Of a stretch of 64,000 nt of DNA, positions 21,686-36,800 are shown piece by piece. Below the pieces are notes generated by a model. That model saw only the letters and a list, made by a program, of their open reading frames with translations. It had not been told where the DNA came from and searched no databases. The translations under genes and the position numbers were made by a program. Every line of letters begins with the position of its first letter. The stretch's first letter is position 1. The stretch spans positions 4,092,001 through 4,156,000 of the forward strand of contig CP093831.1 of assembly GCA_033063855.1 (NCBI GenBank), read 5' to 3'. This DNA comes from Smittia aterrima. Taxonomy: Eukaryota > Arthropoda > Insecta > Diptera > Chironomidae.

Positions 21686-24600
21686 TGCGACTTAAGTTGA
21701 GCTACTCTCCTGCTAAACCAACAGATACTGAACTGACGATGTTTCTGCGCCTCAACATTTCGATACCGGTTTGATCATAAACATCGTCGCTTTACGAATT
21801 AGCTTGTAAATGTGTGAACTGACCAATGCAACTCGGTTTTCTCTTATCGAGGTTTAGCGAAATGATTTGCATTAAGCGATGACTCATTGCTCGAAACTTT
21901 TGAGGCTGCAACGATCGCTTTTATTTATTTGACTCATCTGTTAAGTAACTTTCATTTTCATTGCAGTTCAAGTAAAATTTATGATCGAATCGTTTGCTAA
22001 AGCGTTATTTGTGGAGACGTAATTTTCGATCAGTCGTTGAGTCAAGTAGTTCCATCTATCCACAGGTCTGGCAAATTGCGACTCGAATCAACATCGATCG
22101 TTGAATCATGGAGACTTGAATTTGTTTAAGAATAGTTTTTGTGATAAATGATCTTAATCGTAGATAATGATTAATTAAGTTTTTATAGACAACTGAAAAC
22201 GATTAGAAAGTTCATTGAAATAAAACTTTTGTTCATTATTAATTGGAACATTCTTGGACCGACTCACTCTCAGTGAGCTCTTATCATCAAATTTTTTATT
22301 TAAATTTATTGCTAAATTCTCAAATTACAATTTTCTTTATTTTTATCCAAAACAAATTTTATTCTTCAAACGCGCGCGCAACGTTTTCATCTTAGAAGAT
22401 TTATTTGATTTCATTGATAAGAAAGCTTCACGCGCTCTCGATAAAGTTGCAAGTGTATTTGAAAGGTGATGATCGTGAGAGAGCAAGTAGCTTTTCTCCT
22501 GAGCTAGAACTCATACAACATCAGTCTTCGTCGTGCCGCCAAAGAGTTAACACGCGTTTCGTCCGAAGCGAAAAGTGGAATAAAGGTGGAAAAGTAAGAA
22601 GAAGAGAAAAGTAAAGCATAAGAAAGTTAAAGTTTCGTGTGCTGATCTTCTGCTGCTATCGTGTGAGATCCGGGATCTAAATATTTGTCGTGAATCGTCG
22701 ACGTTGTCGTCGCAGGTCCGTCGCGATTGCTGAAATTCCTAACGGTTCATTCCACACTCGCCTAAAGTGCACAAAGCAGAATTGAGATCAGCTCACGTTC
22801 CTTAATTAAAGTGGAAAAATGCTAAGTTGCGATGAGGAAAATTTGCATTTTGTGAAAACGTGGAAAAATGTTTCTGACGAATTGTGCAAAGTTGAAAATC
22901 ACTGATGCTGCGCGTGTTCCTATTGAGATCGTCGAGAGTCCATCGAGTTTACCTTTTAAAGGTCAATTTTGTTTTTCTTTGCGATGATGATCATTAGGAG
23001 TTGTTTTCTTCTTCTTTTTATTTGTTATGTTGTTGCTTGAATCAATCAGGGAATTGCGTCAAGAACCTGTTTTTCGCCTTTCGGGTTTACAGTTCTTTCC
23101 AGATCGCACCTCGAAGCTCCCCTAAAACCCGAAGAAATATCGAATGATTAAGACAAAATGGAAAAAAAAGTTCCATCTTCGATGAAAGTAAATATTTTCC
23201 AAACTCAAGTCAGAACGTGGAGCTTCGTATCGTGCAAAATGGAGAACGCGAATTAATTCTGCGACTTGTGTGTAAATCAACAATGAAATAAACTCGCAAT
23301 TAAAGTAAATGCCTGCTGCGTTCGGAGAATTCTAGCAGAAAAGTTTATGTAAATGTTTATTCCAAAGTCGAAACAAAGTGGCGCTCGTCGAGGCTGCGAC
23401 TTCTGATATTGCAAACGTGGACATTTTTCTCCACTGCTAGAACTTTATTATTATTTTATTTTCTTTTCTCTTCGACACGAAACATCATCGTCATTCTATT
23501 CTGCCAACCGGTTTTAACACACACACAGCAGTCATCGTCGACGACTGTAAAATTCATTAACAAACACCGATGAGCAAGTGTTTTCAATCCAGAGAGAAAA
23601 GCAAGAGCGAGTGAGCCGTGTGATCTTAGAACATTAATCTAAAAAATCGTAAATTGACTTATCAAGTTATTGTCACTCAAAACTGAATCGACCGAGATGA
23701 ATGATAATTTCATTAGCACAACTGAGTGTGAGTGAGAGTCAAGAGTGAAGCTGACAAAGAAAATCCTAGTGATGAAAGTTATGAGTCAATAAGAAAAACG
23801 TTTGATTTATGTGATTCAATTTTTGAATTCATTAAACTTTAAAGTTATCTTCTGTTCAATCAACTTGAAGAAGCTTAACCGGCTCCTGAACTAAAATTAG
23901 CAAATTAATCTTCGCATAACTTATTGCGCATTCCTTACAATGTCAACGTTTAATTCAAGTTCAATAAATAGCAACTGACAACATTTCTCTTCACAACATA
24001 ATTTCCATTCCACTGCGCATTGAAATTGCATTACACGTTCACTCACACGCATGATGATTCAAAATAATAACAAACTGGGCTTAACGCAAGAAATGAGAGA
24101 AGAAAAATAAAATGTTTCAATTTGCTCAAAAGCTCAACAGCGTACGACGATGATCAGTTCTCGGCTGTTCGTTGCCATGAGCGGATCAATGTTGGGAAGA
24201 AAACAAGTTAGTTAGATATATTGAGAAAACCTTTTCAAAGTGAAATAGAAAGAAAGAAGAAGAAAATAAATATAAAAGCGAAAAGAAGATCGTCGAAGTA
24301 GAATTCAAATTAGAAAGTTCATTCAATCGCAGTTTTCATCAAAATAGTGATTTTCAATTTTACGCGGATGTCGTGACGTCATTGAAATGTTTTGCCATTG
24401 ATAATTGGGTCGTCTGGATACTTTTGTCCCAATTTAGTTAGTAGCACACGAAAAAAAAAAGAAGAAAAAGTGTTTGACACAGAAGTGAAGCTTTTTTATT
24501 TTGATCGTTATTGTCGACAAGCGAATTGATAATGAAAATGCTTCGTTTGAATTACAGGATTTCCAAATGATAATGATGATGATGGAGGTTTGAAGTGAAA

Positions 24601-24801
24601 TTTCTTCATCGGAAGTGAAAAGTTTTAAGAAAGAAAACGAAGGAAATTACAAGAAAAATCGAAAATTATTTTTGGTGAATTAACGAAACGAACTCTTCGA
24701 GTGATGTGAGAGACAGACAAAGAGTAAAACGTTTTTGAGGACAGAAAATAAAAGACAATTACTCTCGTGGATTAGAGTCAAAGCTCTTCCTCAGATTAAG
24801 C
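21686..24801. promoter_or_regulatory. Intergenic region and presumed 5' UTR of megalin
   Basis: 3.1 kb without a supported gene. The open frames at 22254-22614 have biased composition and no domain. The right part (roughly 22.6-24.8 kb) is rich in purine-rich GAAAA runs and GTCGTCG-type words, and probably holds the megalin 5' UTR. A CG run lies at 22371-22379. No TATA or RNA gene could be assigned, and noncoding first exons cannot be excluded. Confidence 0.4.
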
Positions 24802-27800
24802 ATGGGGTGGCCATTGATAAGCGGCCAAGTCCCATTGCAGCGACGAACAAGGTCACTTCAGTGGATTATTTTAGGTCTTTTAATTTTGTGCATCAACACA
24901 AAACAATCAAATGCTGATGTCAAGGAATTGACGGGTAAGTAAAGTGCAAGTGTACACGTTTCGCAATGAAAATATTTTCCCGTTAAAGCTTTTCCTGCTA
25001 TCGTCGTCACTTCCGCGAAGAAAAAACCATTCGCGACTTAACAAGAAACTTTTTTTTTTCGCTAACAACAAAGTTAAACAATGAAAGTCTCTTCTCCATT
25101 CTTATTTAATTTGCTAAATTCTCGTTGGAAATTAGTGTCATTCAACGTCGTGGCCGCATGGTTAAAATTGGGAACAAACGATTTAACAAGTTTTCCATTT
25201 GCCGAACGCTTGAAGCTATGGCCAACGAGTTGACACAGAAAAACCGTCGAAAAAATAAATAATTTAAATTGACGAGTGATTTGCATTTGAAAACAGAAAA
25301 ATTCCGTGAATTGTGTTAACAGCTCGTGCTCACGATGGAAGAATCCTTTCTCCAACTTGATCATAATAATTAGACCGTCAATCACTCGACGAATATTTTT
25401 TATTTTATCAAACGTTACCGGATCGTGTATCACATTCCTCTTTGATCGACAAACAGTAATTAGACTTAAATCACGTGTAGCGATAAACAATCTGCGGTCG
25501 AAATTAGCAGCGAAAATGTTTTCGAAACTAATTTTCATGATAGAAAATTGCACAAACGAGCTGTAATCACGTAAAACTTTTCCGCGACGAGATTTTAGGT
25601 CGGATATTCACAAAAATCATTGTAAGCCCCGGAAATGATTCGATTTAATTCTTGTCTCCGCTACTCTTTGTCGTAGAACTAATGAAAGGGTTTGTCTCTC
25701 ATTCGAGCATTGCAGGTGATCACCAGCAAGCTAGATGAACTAAATTTCCCTTCAACTTCTCTGTAAACCGGTGAGAGAGCTTTCGCATGCATTGATCGTT
25801 ATCTATGTGTGTGAGATTTAAGCTTCTCATTAATTATTATCACAAACAAGCGGAGAAGTTATTTAAAACTTTGTTGTTGAATAACATTTTTCAGTCGTCA
25901 GAACTGCAGACTCATCGAACAAGAAACTGCCAACCGGTTTCAAGGTCAAACACAATTCGCAATGGACTGAATCGAAACATTGTTGCCCAACTCATCCATC
26001 AATGAAAAACTTTTGTGAATTCAGAACGAGAGTGATGAAAACTTTCTCATCAGCTGGAGCAATGAAGAAAAGCAACGCTTGTTTCATCAGTTTACGCTCG
26101 CTGAATCACTTCGGCTCAATTAATTCACAAGCAAAATGCTTTGATGCCGCAAAATGAAACTTTTATGATCAGTTTGTTGCTGCACGATTTATAATGTTTG
26201 AGTTAACAATGAAGAGATTTATAGGCGAAACGAGAGCTTAAGCTGACAATCCCTAAGCGCCTATCGCATTTAAAGGATCGTTAGGTTCGCCAATGCTTTT
26301 AGTGACATAATGACTAAAGTATTCAGGAGTTCAGTTATTAGTCCTTCTTCCACTCTTCCGGCTGCATTTGCTAATCGCATGTAGGTCGAGACTATAATAA
26401 AACAATTTGGAAATGCAACTCTTCGTCTTCGTTTGCCTTTCGTGTCTCTTTTCACTTCGACGTCGTGAAGCCGAGATGATAAAATAATTTACGTAAATTA
26501 AGCTTAATGGTGTGTCGAGTCGTCAGAGGGGACATTTCTCAACTTAGCGACGTTGTCTAATCTTTTCTTCATTTCCGATCAAACGATTAGCTTCGATTTT
26601 TCGTCTCTTCAGCTTAATAATTTCTGCAACACCTTGAAAGCTGTCAAGCTTTATGGTTTCATCATCTAATTGCTCTTTACTTTTACTTTTTCATCTGTCG
26701 ATATTTCACGATGTCTTCGACTCTACTCTTCAATTATGAACTCAGATGCTCCTCTTTTATTTTCGTTGATGATTAATGCTCATGATTGTGAAACGTGGAG
26801 ATGAAAGTCAAATTTGAAACTGAATAATTTGAGTGCTCAACACAGTCATGACTTTGGAATTAACCGAACAAACTGACTGAGCCACTAAGCACATATAGCA
26901 ATTAAATTGTCGGCATGTCGATCGCGGGTAATTTGCACTACGGTGGAAGTGGAAAATATTTATTTTTGTGTCTGCGGAGTCTGAGAAGAAAAACAACTGA
27001 AATTGCTGAAAGGTCACGATTCCACGTCTCGAACTGTGTGAATAGAAATCTCGTCGATTGAAATTTTCTATTTGCTTCCTTCTCGAGAGATATCTGCCGC
27101 TTTAGCACCGGCACTTACAAATTACGTTATCACAACCACATCGTCGCGACATCTCTTACACGTCGAGTAATTTCACTTTAATTTAAAACGGAAATTTTTA
27201 TTAATAAATTTGATTTAACGGAATGAAATAAATCAATTTTGATTAATTCATCTCTTGTGCGCTTCTCGCACGTATTACTGACACTAAGTGGATGAGACGC
27301 ACATTGTTGTCAATGACTTTTCGAGAACATCGTCTCAGCATGTCGATCGTTCAATAACAAAAGTGTGTTTTTTTTTGTTCTGAAAACCATGAGCTCACAT
27401 TAATTTGACTTTGCAAATAGTTTGCGTTTCGCCAAAAGAGAATTTCTTGGAACCCAGCGGAGAGAATAAGCGACTGGCATTAGCACCCCAAAAGCCGCAC
27501 CTTAAAATCCATTGTTCATTATTCCATCGATCGTGCATTGCGATCGCGTTCTTCTGTGGGGAAAGAAGATGAACGCAAACACACATCAATAGAAATTCTC
27601 ACAGTTTCATCAATTTATGCAATCAATACAATTCTATAAACAAGTTTCCACTTAAAAGGGGAAAAACCGGTGGACTTGCGCAACACAACAATAGACGAGC
27701 CGTTTCAAACTAAGTAAAGTAATCAATTCGCATGTGAAAATGCATCGTTTAGCGTTGATAGATAGAAAATCTGCCAAATAAATCAATCGGCAAAACAAAC

Positions 27801-30800
27801 AACTCATCTCATTAGCCGCTAATGGATTCCTAACAAGACAACGAAGCGAATAGGTGTTGATCCTTCTTGATTTCTTAAGTAATTAGCGAGTTCTTTGTCT
27901 TTTGCGGGCAATGGCATACGTAGCAGCTGATCTTCTTGTGGTTTCCATTCATTATCGCAGACGACGTCAACCACTTTTATTCGAAAACAAATTATGATCA
28001 CGCGCATACCTTTTCACTTTCACATTGACAATTTAAAAGGTTTTCCGTCGTCTGACTTGATAAGAATGGGTTGAGACGACAAAGGAAGAATGAGAGACGA
28101 AAGGGAACATGAAGAATTGTTGTAACGGTAATGCTTCTCGGTTGACCCTCGAGCACGAGTCGAGTGCCTACTTCAACGTTTTGTAGAATGAATGGCGACA
28201 GACGGGAACTTGTCCCATTAAAATGTTTCTCTGATTATTCACCTTGAGTCCCTTTCATTATCTTACAATGATCCTCAATCGACTTCCGCTATTCAACGTA
28301 AATTTAAATTCCTTTGAATGCGAGTCGCAATTTTCTGTTCCCGATGCACTTGAAAGTTTACGAAGCTTCTCACGTTCAATAAAACAAAGCAGCAAAGTAG
28401 AGAAAGGCACACAAGCATCACAACGCACACGAGTCTCGTCTCGACAAACTTCAGAACGAAGCGGACGAAGCGAGCTGGACGACATTATTTTTCAATTAAA
28501 ATAATTTACTTATTTATGCTCCAAACACAAAATATTTACTTGCGTTTTTATTAAATAATCGTCTTTACATGTCGTGGACTGGCGTTGCTGTCTCTTATTT
28601 TCTTCTCTTCTCTCCCTCTCACTCGTACGTCGCTGTTTGTCATCCACAATCATATTCATTCAATGTTACTCGTTCTATTTTTGTACCGAGAGCTATAAAG
28701 AAAAATCTGTCGTCATTGCGGTTGGTTTCACGTTGGAGAACAATCGAGCTTGATCGTCGCAATAAAGCCTTGAAAGAGAAATGTTGTTTCATGACGTGTG
28801 TTGGTCTTTGCTCCACTTCATTAGCTTGGCCTCCACGGCAACGTTATCTTCTTTCGTTTGAAGTAAACGTTAATTATGATTTGTATCTGTGTGTGCGTCT
28901 CTCTCTCTCTCTCTGTTGGCTCTTCCATTGAGTTCATTGACCCACATTTGTTGTGTCTTTTAACTTTTTTTTCACGCACAACAGCAGCTCGCCTGGACCG
29001 TCTAATCATATTTCGAATGCTTGACAATAGCGCAACTCTTCATGAACCGAGTCAACCTGCCTTTGGATAATGAAAGATGAATGTCGATTGACAATGAATG
29101 ATTGAATTCGTGTACGAGAAGGTGCAGGCAACAGTTAAACGGTGGAAAGGTTTCTTCATTATTTCGCTTTCGGATGACGGTCTCGGAATAAATTTAATTG
29201 ATGATGATTTTCTACTCGCCTAATGGGACGTCGCGAGTGAAATCTTTTGCTTCTTTGAAGTGAAATTGTAGAAAAGGTTAGATAAGAAAGTTGACGAGAG
29301 GCCTTTGAGTGACTCGCTATTTTTACCTGTTTTCCATCTTCGGCTATCGTGGATCGATGTGAATATGAAGAAACAAGCACGTGAGGATTGCTTAAAGGGA
29401 AATGCGATTGATTGCGTTGAATAAATTTCTTTATTCTTAAAAGTAAATCTACGACAAGCCTCCAACAAGAATTCTCCTGTAGAGACAGAGGAAGTTGTGA
29501 TTCATTCAAACACATTGTGGGAGGTTATTGCTTTAATTGAATCGAAAGCAGAGTTTCTCTTTGAACATGAAATCTTTCTTTTAAAACAATTGATTCTTTA
29601 TGTTCAAAGCAATCCAATAACTTTCAAGTCAATTGAAGATGAAATCACTTCAACTTCGATTTTCTTTATTAAAAAACTGAGCAAAAGAGGAAAATCAGCG
29701 AAGCATAGCGGGCTCGGAACAATTATTTTCAATAAAATTCGTTGTTCATAGAAATCTGCTTATAAATAAAAAATGGTTTTATCCGCACGATTGTGCCGCC
29801 AATTGAAATTATTCGGAAAAGTGTTAATTGGCTTTCCCACCCACGCCTCAAAATTTAATGAAGCGAATATTTCGTTATGGACATTCAAATCAGATCAATT
29901 TGATCTTTTTATTTAATAAAGTCTAGCTCACGACGTTCCATTGACTACGAAGAAGAACATTAATTAATTTTTTTCCCTTTTCGCTCTTCACTCAAGCGAA
30001 ATCACTTTTCGCGCTTTTACAATTCTTTTTATCGAAGATTGAGTTGTTTAACTATTTACGAGCATGAAAAACTGCGAAGGAGCGATGACAGAAACGAATT
30101 AATCTTATAAATTGCGTTTTTCTCGAATCTGCAGCGACGTCACGTCTTTCTTTCTTCATATTTGAAAGACAATCTTTCGCTAACTCGTCGCAGTCGTGTA
30201 ATGTCGGATACATTACCGTACAGCAGTCGTGAGAAGTCAAGCTTCTGTCGAAAGCAAACACATCCTCACATTAGCGCAATCAGAAAGTGCCATTGTTTGC
30301 TGATATTTTTTGGTTTTTATTTGCGCGACTTTCAGTCGAGATTATCGCAATGTAAATGAATGAAGAATAAAGAAGATGATGAAGTGAGACTTTCTTGTAG
30401 CTGAGACTTAGTTTCCGCTCGTAATTCGTTTTAATTTCACTTTTCTCTCTTTCCCACTTAGATTCCTATGGAAACAGCACAATCGTGCCATGCCCGAGCG
30501 GAATGTTTAGATGCTCCGAAGGCAAATGTATACCGTCGCTTTGGGTGTGCAATTATCAAAAGGACTGCGAGAAGGGCGAGGATGAATTTCAGTCATGTCC
30601 TCCGCCCGACTGTGACAATGGACAATTCAGTTGCGGCCAATACGTTTTCAACAAGACGTACTGCATTCCACCTCATTACAAATGTGATATGGTCGTCGAC
30701 TGCGTTGATGGAAGCGATGAATCAGAATGTTGTAAGTTAATTCATTGAATTCATAATCAGAGTCTCGCTTGTAATAATCTCATATTTCAAGCTTTCCGCA

Positions 30801-33800
30801 AATGCCAACCTGACGACATTCATTGCGGACTGCCGGGAAACGCGACTGGAGTGAACAGCGCGAACGGCAAAATTGCTGATCCATGCGTTCCACAAGAAAA
30901 GAAATGTGATGGATATTATGATTGTCGAAGTGGAAAGGACGAAGAAGGCTGCACGGGAATTGCCTGTCGTCTTGATCAATTTAGATGTGCCAACGGAGCT
31001 CGTTGTATTGATGCCGCTCTCAAATGCAACCACAGGAACGATTGCGGTGATAATTCAGACGAAGCTGCTTGCAGTAAGTGCTAATGAAAAAATAATCTAA
31101 ATAGCAATTTATATCAACGATTGTTTGCTTTCTTCTTTCGATAGACTTCCCGCCATGTCACGGTGGCCAATTTCGCTGTGCCAACGCGCTCTGTATACCC
31201 GCCAATTTCCATTGTGATGGATACCACGACTGCGCTGATGAGAGTGATGAAGCAAATTGTACAGCAATCGCTTGTCCCGATAACAAATTTCTATGTCCAA
31301 ATGGTGGGCCGAATCGAACGCCAAAATGTATCGCGAAATCTCAACTTTGCGATGGAAAACGTGACTGTGAAGATGGAGCTGATGAAGAGACTGCTTGTTC
31401 AACAACTTCTTGTCCTGCTCTCGGTTGTGAACATAAATGTGGACCATCACTTACCGGAGGTCAATGCTATTGCCCTCCAGGACGAACTCTCTCAAGCAAT
31501 AATCGAACCTGCGCTGATCTCGACGAGTGTCTTGAGTGGGGACATTGCGATCAACTTTGCACTAACACAGATGGATCGTACAGTTGTCTCTGTTCTCCCG
31601 GTTACACTCTGATGGATAGATCACGTTGTGTCGCACCAAATGCTGGAAGTTTAGAATTGATTTTCGCACACGATAGAGCTGTCGTGAGAATGTCACTTCA
31701 CGGACAAGATTCGAGGATTGTCGCGAATGCAACTGGAGCAAGTGGAATTGCTTATCATTACGAGCGAAATCTTCTTTTCTGGTCAGACACGAAAACAAGA
31801 AAAGTTCAATCTCTTCCTCTCAACGACGGTGGATTTACAGGAACTGACCTCACTTTACCAGGAACTTGGGCGCCTGTTGCATTGGCTGTCGATTGGATTG
31901 GAGATAAGCTTTACGTTGCCGACTTGGTTGGTCAAAAAGTTGACGTCTTTGAACTTGACGGCCGTTGGCATGCTGTTGTGCTCGGATCGAATTTGACAAG
32001 CCCAGCTGATATCGCTTTAGATCCAACTTCAGGATTAATGTTTGTCGCCGATGGTGGACAAGTTATTCGTGCTCACATGGACGGAACTCACGTCAGATCG
32101 ATTGTATCAGAAGCTGCTTACAAAGCTTCGGGAGTCACTGCTGATGTCATCTCGAAGAGAGTGTTCTGGTGTGATTCGTTGCTTGATTATATCGAGACAG
32201 TTGATTACGATGGACAACATCGAGTTATGGTTTTGCGTGGACAACAAGTTCCAAGTCCATCGCGACTCGCAATCTTCGAGAATCGAGTTTATTGGACCGA
32301 CGCGACTAAACAAGGAATCATGTCAGTTGATAAATTTGAAGGATCATCAAGCATTCAATCAATTTTCAAAGCTAAAGACATTCGTGATCCAAGAGCTATC
32401 GTTTCAATTCATAAACTGAGTCAACCAAAGGTTGCAAACCCATGCGGATCAAACAATGGCGGTTGCTCACAATTGTGTATTGTTACTGCTATTGTTGGCT
32501 CAGAAGATAAATCAGTTCCATCAAGTTTGGGTTATCGCTGTGCATGTCATACTGGATGGCAATTGGCGACTGACTTGCGCAATTGTTATCTCGTCGAAGA
32601 GTTTTTGATGTATTCGCAGCAGAGATTCATTAAAGGAAAAGTTCTCGAACCGGCAATTGAAGGATTTAGCGACGCAATTTTACCCGTTGTCTCAAGACGA
32701 GCACGTTTCGTCGGTTTGGACTTTGATGCGAGAGACGAACACATTTATTATTCAGACGTGCTTCAGGATGTGATTTATCGAGTTCATCGCAACGGCACCG
32801 GTAGAGAAATTGTTCTCGCATCGCAGAACGAGGGCGTTGAAGGCTTGGCAGTTGATTGGGCTTCAAAGAATCTTTACTACATTGACAGTCGTAAGGGAAC
32901 GCTGAATGTTCTCTCAACCAGGAATGTAACGCATCGTCGCATCTTGTTGAAGAATCTTAAACGTCCCCGAGCAATCGTCGTTCACCCGAACAAAGGTTTC
33001 ATTTATTTCTCTGAATGGGATCGTCCCGCAAATATTACAAGAGCTAACAGCGATGGAACCGGTTTGTTGGTGTTTAAGAACGTAACACTCGGATGGCCTA
33101 ATGGATTATCGATCGATTTTACCGCAAATCGTGTTTACTGGTGCGACGCTCTTCTCGATCACGTTCAGCATTCGAATCTCGACGGCTCAGATATTAAGAC
33201 AGTTAACTCTCGATTGATTCGTCATCCATTCTCGATCGTTATTCATAACGACTGGATGTACATAACTGATTGGAGACTTGATGCGATTGTAAGATTAAAC
33301 AAACTGACTGGAGAGCAAGAAGAGATTATGGTTCGAGAGCCTCAAACAAATCGACTATACGGCGTGAAAGTTTACAGTCGAAAGACTCAAAGCATCGCTA
33401 CATTGCATCCATGTTCATACAACAACGGAGGTTGTGACAAAATGTGCTTCGCTGTTCCTGATAACGTGACTCAACAGCTTCATGCAAAGTGTGCTTGTCC
33501 TTATGGCGAAAGATTAAGTGAAGATGAACGCTCGTGCATGTTGGATCCAAATTCAGAGCCGCCAGTTCAAGCTTGTCCGAACTCCTGGGACTTTACTTGT
33601 CGCAATCAACGGTGCATTCCGAAATCATGGATTTGTGATGGAGATGACGATTGCTTGGATAACAGCGACGAAGAACAAAATTGCACAAGTAAGTTTTATT
33701 TAGAAATATTATTTCAACTTTTTAATAATTTTTCTTTTCTTTCTTCAGAACCAACTTGCGGTTCAAACGAGTTCCAATGTAAATCTGGTCGTTGTATTCC

Positions 33801-36800
33801 TCTGAACTTCCGTTGCGATCAAGAAAACGATTGCGGTGATCATTCTGATGAATTTGAGTGTGGAAATGTAACTTGCGCTGCTTCGCAATTCGGTTGTGAA
33901 AATGGTCGATGCATTCCAAATATTTGGAAATGCGATTCAGAGAATGATTGTGGAGATGGCTCAGACGAAGGCGACTTCTGCGCAGAGAAAACTTGCGCTT
34001 ACTTCCAATTCACTTGTCCACGAACTGGTCATTGTATTCCACAATCTTGGGTTTGCGATGGCGATGACGATTGCTTTGATAAACAGGTGAGATTTTTAAT
34101 TCAATTCGTTAAAGAGAAAACATTTCTGAACAAAATTAATTTTAGGATGAGAAAGATTGTCCACCGATCACATGCTCAGCGAATCAATTCAAATGCGCGG
34201 ATCTTCGGCAATGCGTTGAAGAAACTTACAAATGCGATGGCATCCCCGATTGTAACGATGGATCAGATGAACTCGGTTGTCCTTCAATGGAACCAAATCA
34301 ATGCAATCAAGAAAAACATTTCAGATGCAAAACTTCAGGAATTTGCATTCCAATCGCTTGGCACTGTGATGGATCTAACGATTGCGACGATCACTCCGAT
34401 GAACAAGATTGTGGATCAATTTCATGTCCAAATAATTTCTTCAAGTGCAAGAACTCAAAGTGCGTGTTTAAAGCTTACGTTTGCGATGGCAAAGACGATT
34501 GTGGAGACGGCTCTGACGAATCATACGAACATGCTTGCGTTGCTCCTCCATTCAAATGTCCCACCGGTCAATGGCAATGTCCAGGAATTACAGCTCGTTG
34601 CGTTAACATGACTTCGGTTTGTGATAACGTCACTGACTGTCCGAACGGAGCTGACGAAGGAGAAGGTTGTGAATTCGCTGAATGCATGCATCAGAACGGT
34701 CAATGCTCGAATGGTTGTCAAAAGACTCCAATCGGAGCTATTTGCATTTGTCCACCAGGAGAAGAATTAGCTGAAGATGGTTTCAGTTGCAAGGACTTGA
34801 ACGAATGCGATCCTCCAGGATTATGTTCTCAGAAATGTACAAACACTAAGGGATCTTACTTCTGTTCGTGTACTGACGGTTACATGCTCGAGCCTGACAA
34901 GCACAGTTGCAAAGCTGACAATCATTCAGCAGCTTTCCTGATCATCTCTAACCGACATTCGATTCTCGTTGCTGATTTGAAAGAACAAGGACTTGAGAGA
35001 GTTCCAATTATCGTTGAGAATGTTGTTGCAACAGCTTCGAACATGCACTCGGGAACAATTTTCTGGTCTGACATGAAACTCAAGAAGATTTCTCGATTGG
35101 ATCGTGGAATGGAACCAATTGAAGTGATAAACACTGGTCTCGATTTAGTTGAAGGCTTAGCTTACGATTGGGTTGGAAAAAATCTTTATTGGCTTGACAG
35201 CAAACTCAACACGATTGAAGTTTCAAATGAAAACGGATCAAATCGACTTGTGTTGGTTCGTGAGAATATCACGCAACCTCGTGGCATGTGTCTCGATCCA
35301 AGTCCTGGAACTCGATGGCTCTTCTGGACTGATTGGGGTGAGAATCCTCGAATCGAGAGAGTTGGAATGGACGGAACACTTAGAGAAACGATCATCAGCA
35401 ATAAGATTTATTGGCCAAACGGTTTAACACTTGACATCGCCACGAAACGAGTCTACTTTGCTGATTCTAAACTTGATTTCATCGACTTCTGCTACTACAA
35501 CGGAACTGGAAGACAACAAGTTCTCGCAGGCAGTCATTATCTACTTCATCCGCATTCGCTCTCAATGTTTGAAGATACACTTTACTGGACTGATCGACAA
35601 TTGAATCGAGTTCTCTCGGCACACAAATTCAAAGGAAACAACCAAACAGTCGTGTCTCATCTCATTTCTCAACCACTTTCGATTCACGTTCATCATCCAT
35701 CACTTCAGCCAATGTCTGAGAATCCATGTGAGAAAGCGAAATGTCAACATTTGTGTTTGTTGAGTCCATCAGAGCAAAGCGGATTTAGTTGCAAATGCAA
35801 ACCCGGCTACAGACTACTTCAGGAAGGTCGCTGTATCGAAGAAGAGAACGCTTATTTGATGTTGTTGAAGGGAAGTCAGATTGTTGATGTTCCATTGAAC
35901 GGAGGAAATGTCAGAGCAGGTTCTTTAAGTCCTGTTGTTGGAATCGAAAATGGAATCGCCTTAGACTACGATCGTAAGGGTGAACAACTTTTCTGGCTTC
36001 AAGGAAAAGAAGACGATGACGAGAACTGCACGATCTACGTGACACCATACGGCGGAGGTAATAAAACTGAATTCCTTCAAGACAGTGGACTCGTGGGTGC
36101 TCCCTATTCAATTGCTTTCGATTGGATCGGCAGAAATTTGTTTGTCGGAAATCGATTAGCAAGTAACATTGAAGCGATTCGAGTTGATGGAAAGCAACGT
36201 TTCCGAACAATCATTTTATCAAACGATGGAAACAGAACTTCAGTTGCTAAACCTAAAGCAATTGCTTTGGATCCATCTGACGGAAAAATCTTCTGGATCG
36301 ACGATGGAGGATTTGGCGTTCCAGCGAAGGTTGGAAAGGTCAACATGGATGGAACTGGTGCTCTCGTTCTCGCTGACAATCTTGAGAATCCCGAAGCAAT
36401 TACCGTCGATCTCGACAAGAAAGATATTTTCTACAGCACTCGACACCCTCCCGGCATTCACTCAATGAAATATGATGGATCCGAGAAGAACATCATCTTA
36501 AGCGAACAGAACGACATATCTTACCCGAAAGCCTTGGGTGTTCTTGAGTCGAGACTTTACTATCTCGATCCCACCTACGAGAAAATTGTTCGCGTCGATC
36601 TTCCAAGTGGCGATAATGCTAAAGTTATCATCGATAATGAAGCAGACTTGAAGAACATGATTGTATTTAAGAAGCGATCGATGTTACAACATCCTTGTAT
36701 GTCTGCAAACGGTGGCTGCGAACATTTCTGCATGCCAAGCGAAGGCGGATCGCGTGTCTGCGCTTGCGGTACTGGCTACAAAAAAGAAAACGAAATTTCA

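Noticed and set aside
24735..24917. 60-codon frame overlapping the megalin signal-peptide exon
   Set aside because: Does not start with ATG and has no signal peptide; the frame starting ATG at 24802 gives a proper signal peptide and joins exon 2 in phase.
28244..28504. 86-codon plus frame with Ser/Arg-rich end in the megalin intron
   Set aside because: Low-complexity, no domain, overlapping open frame on the other strand of equal quality.
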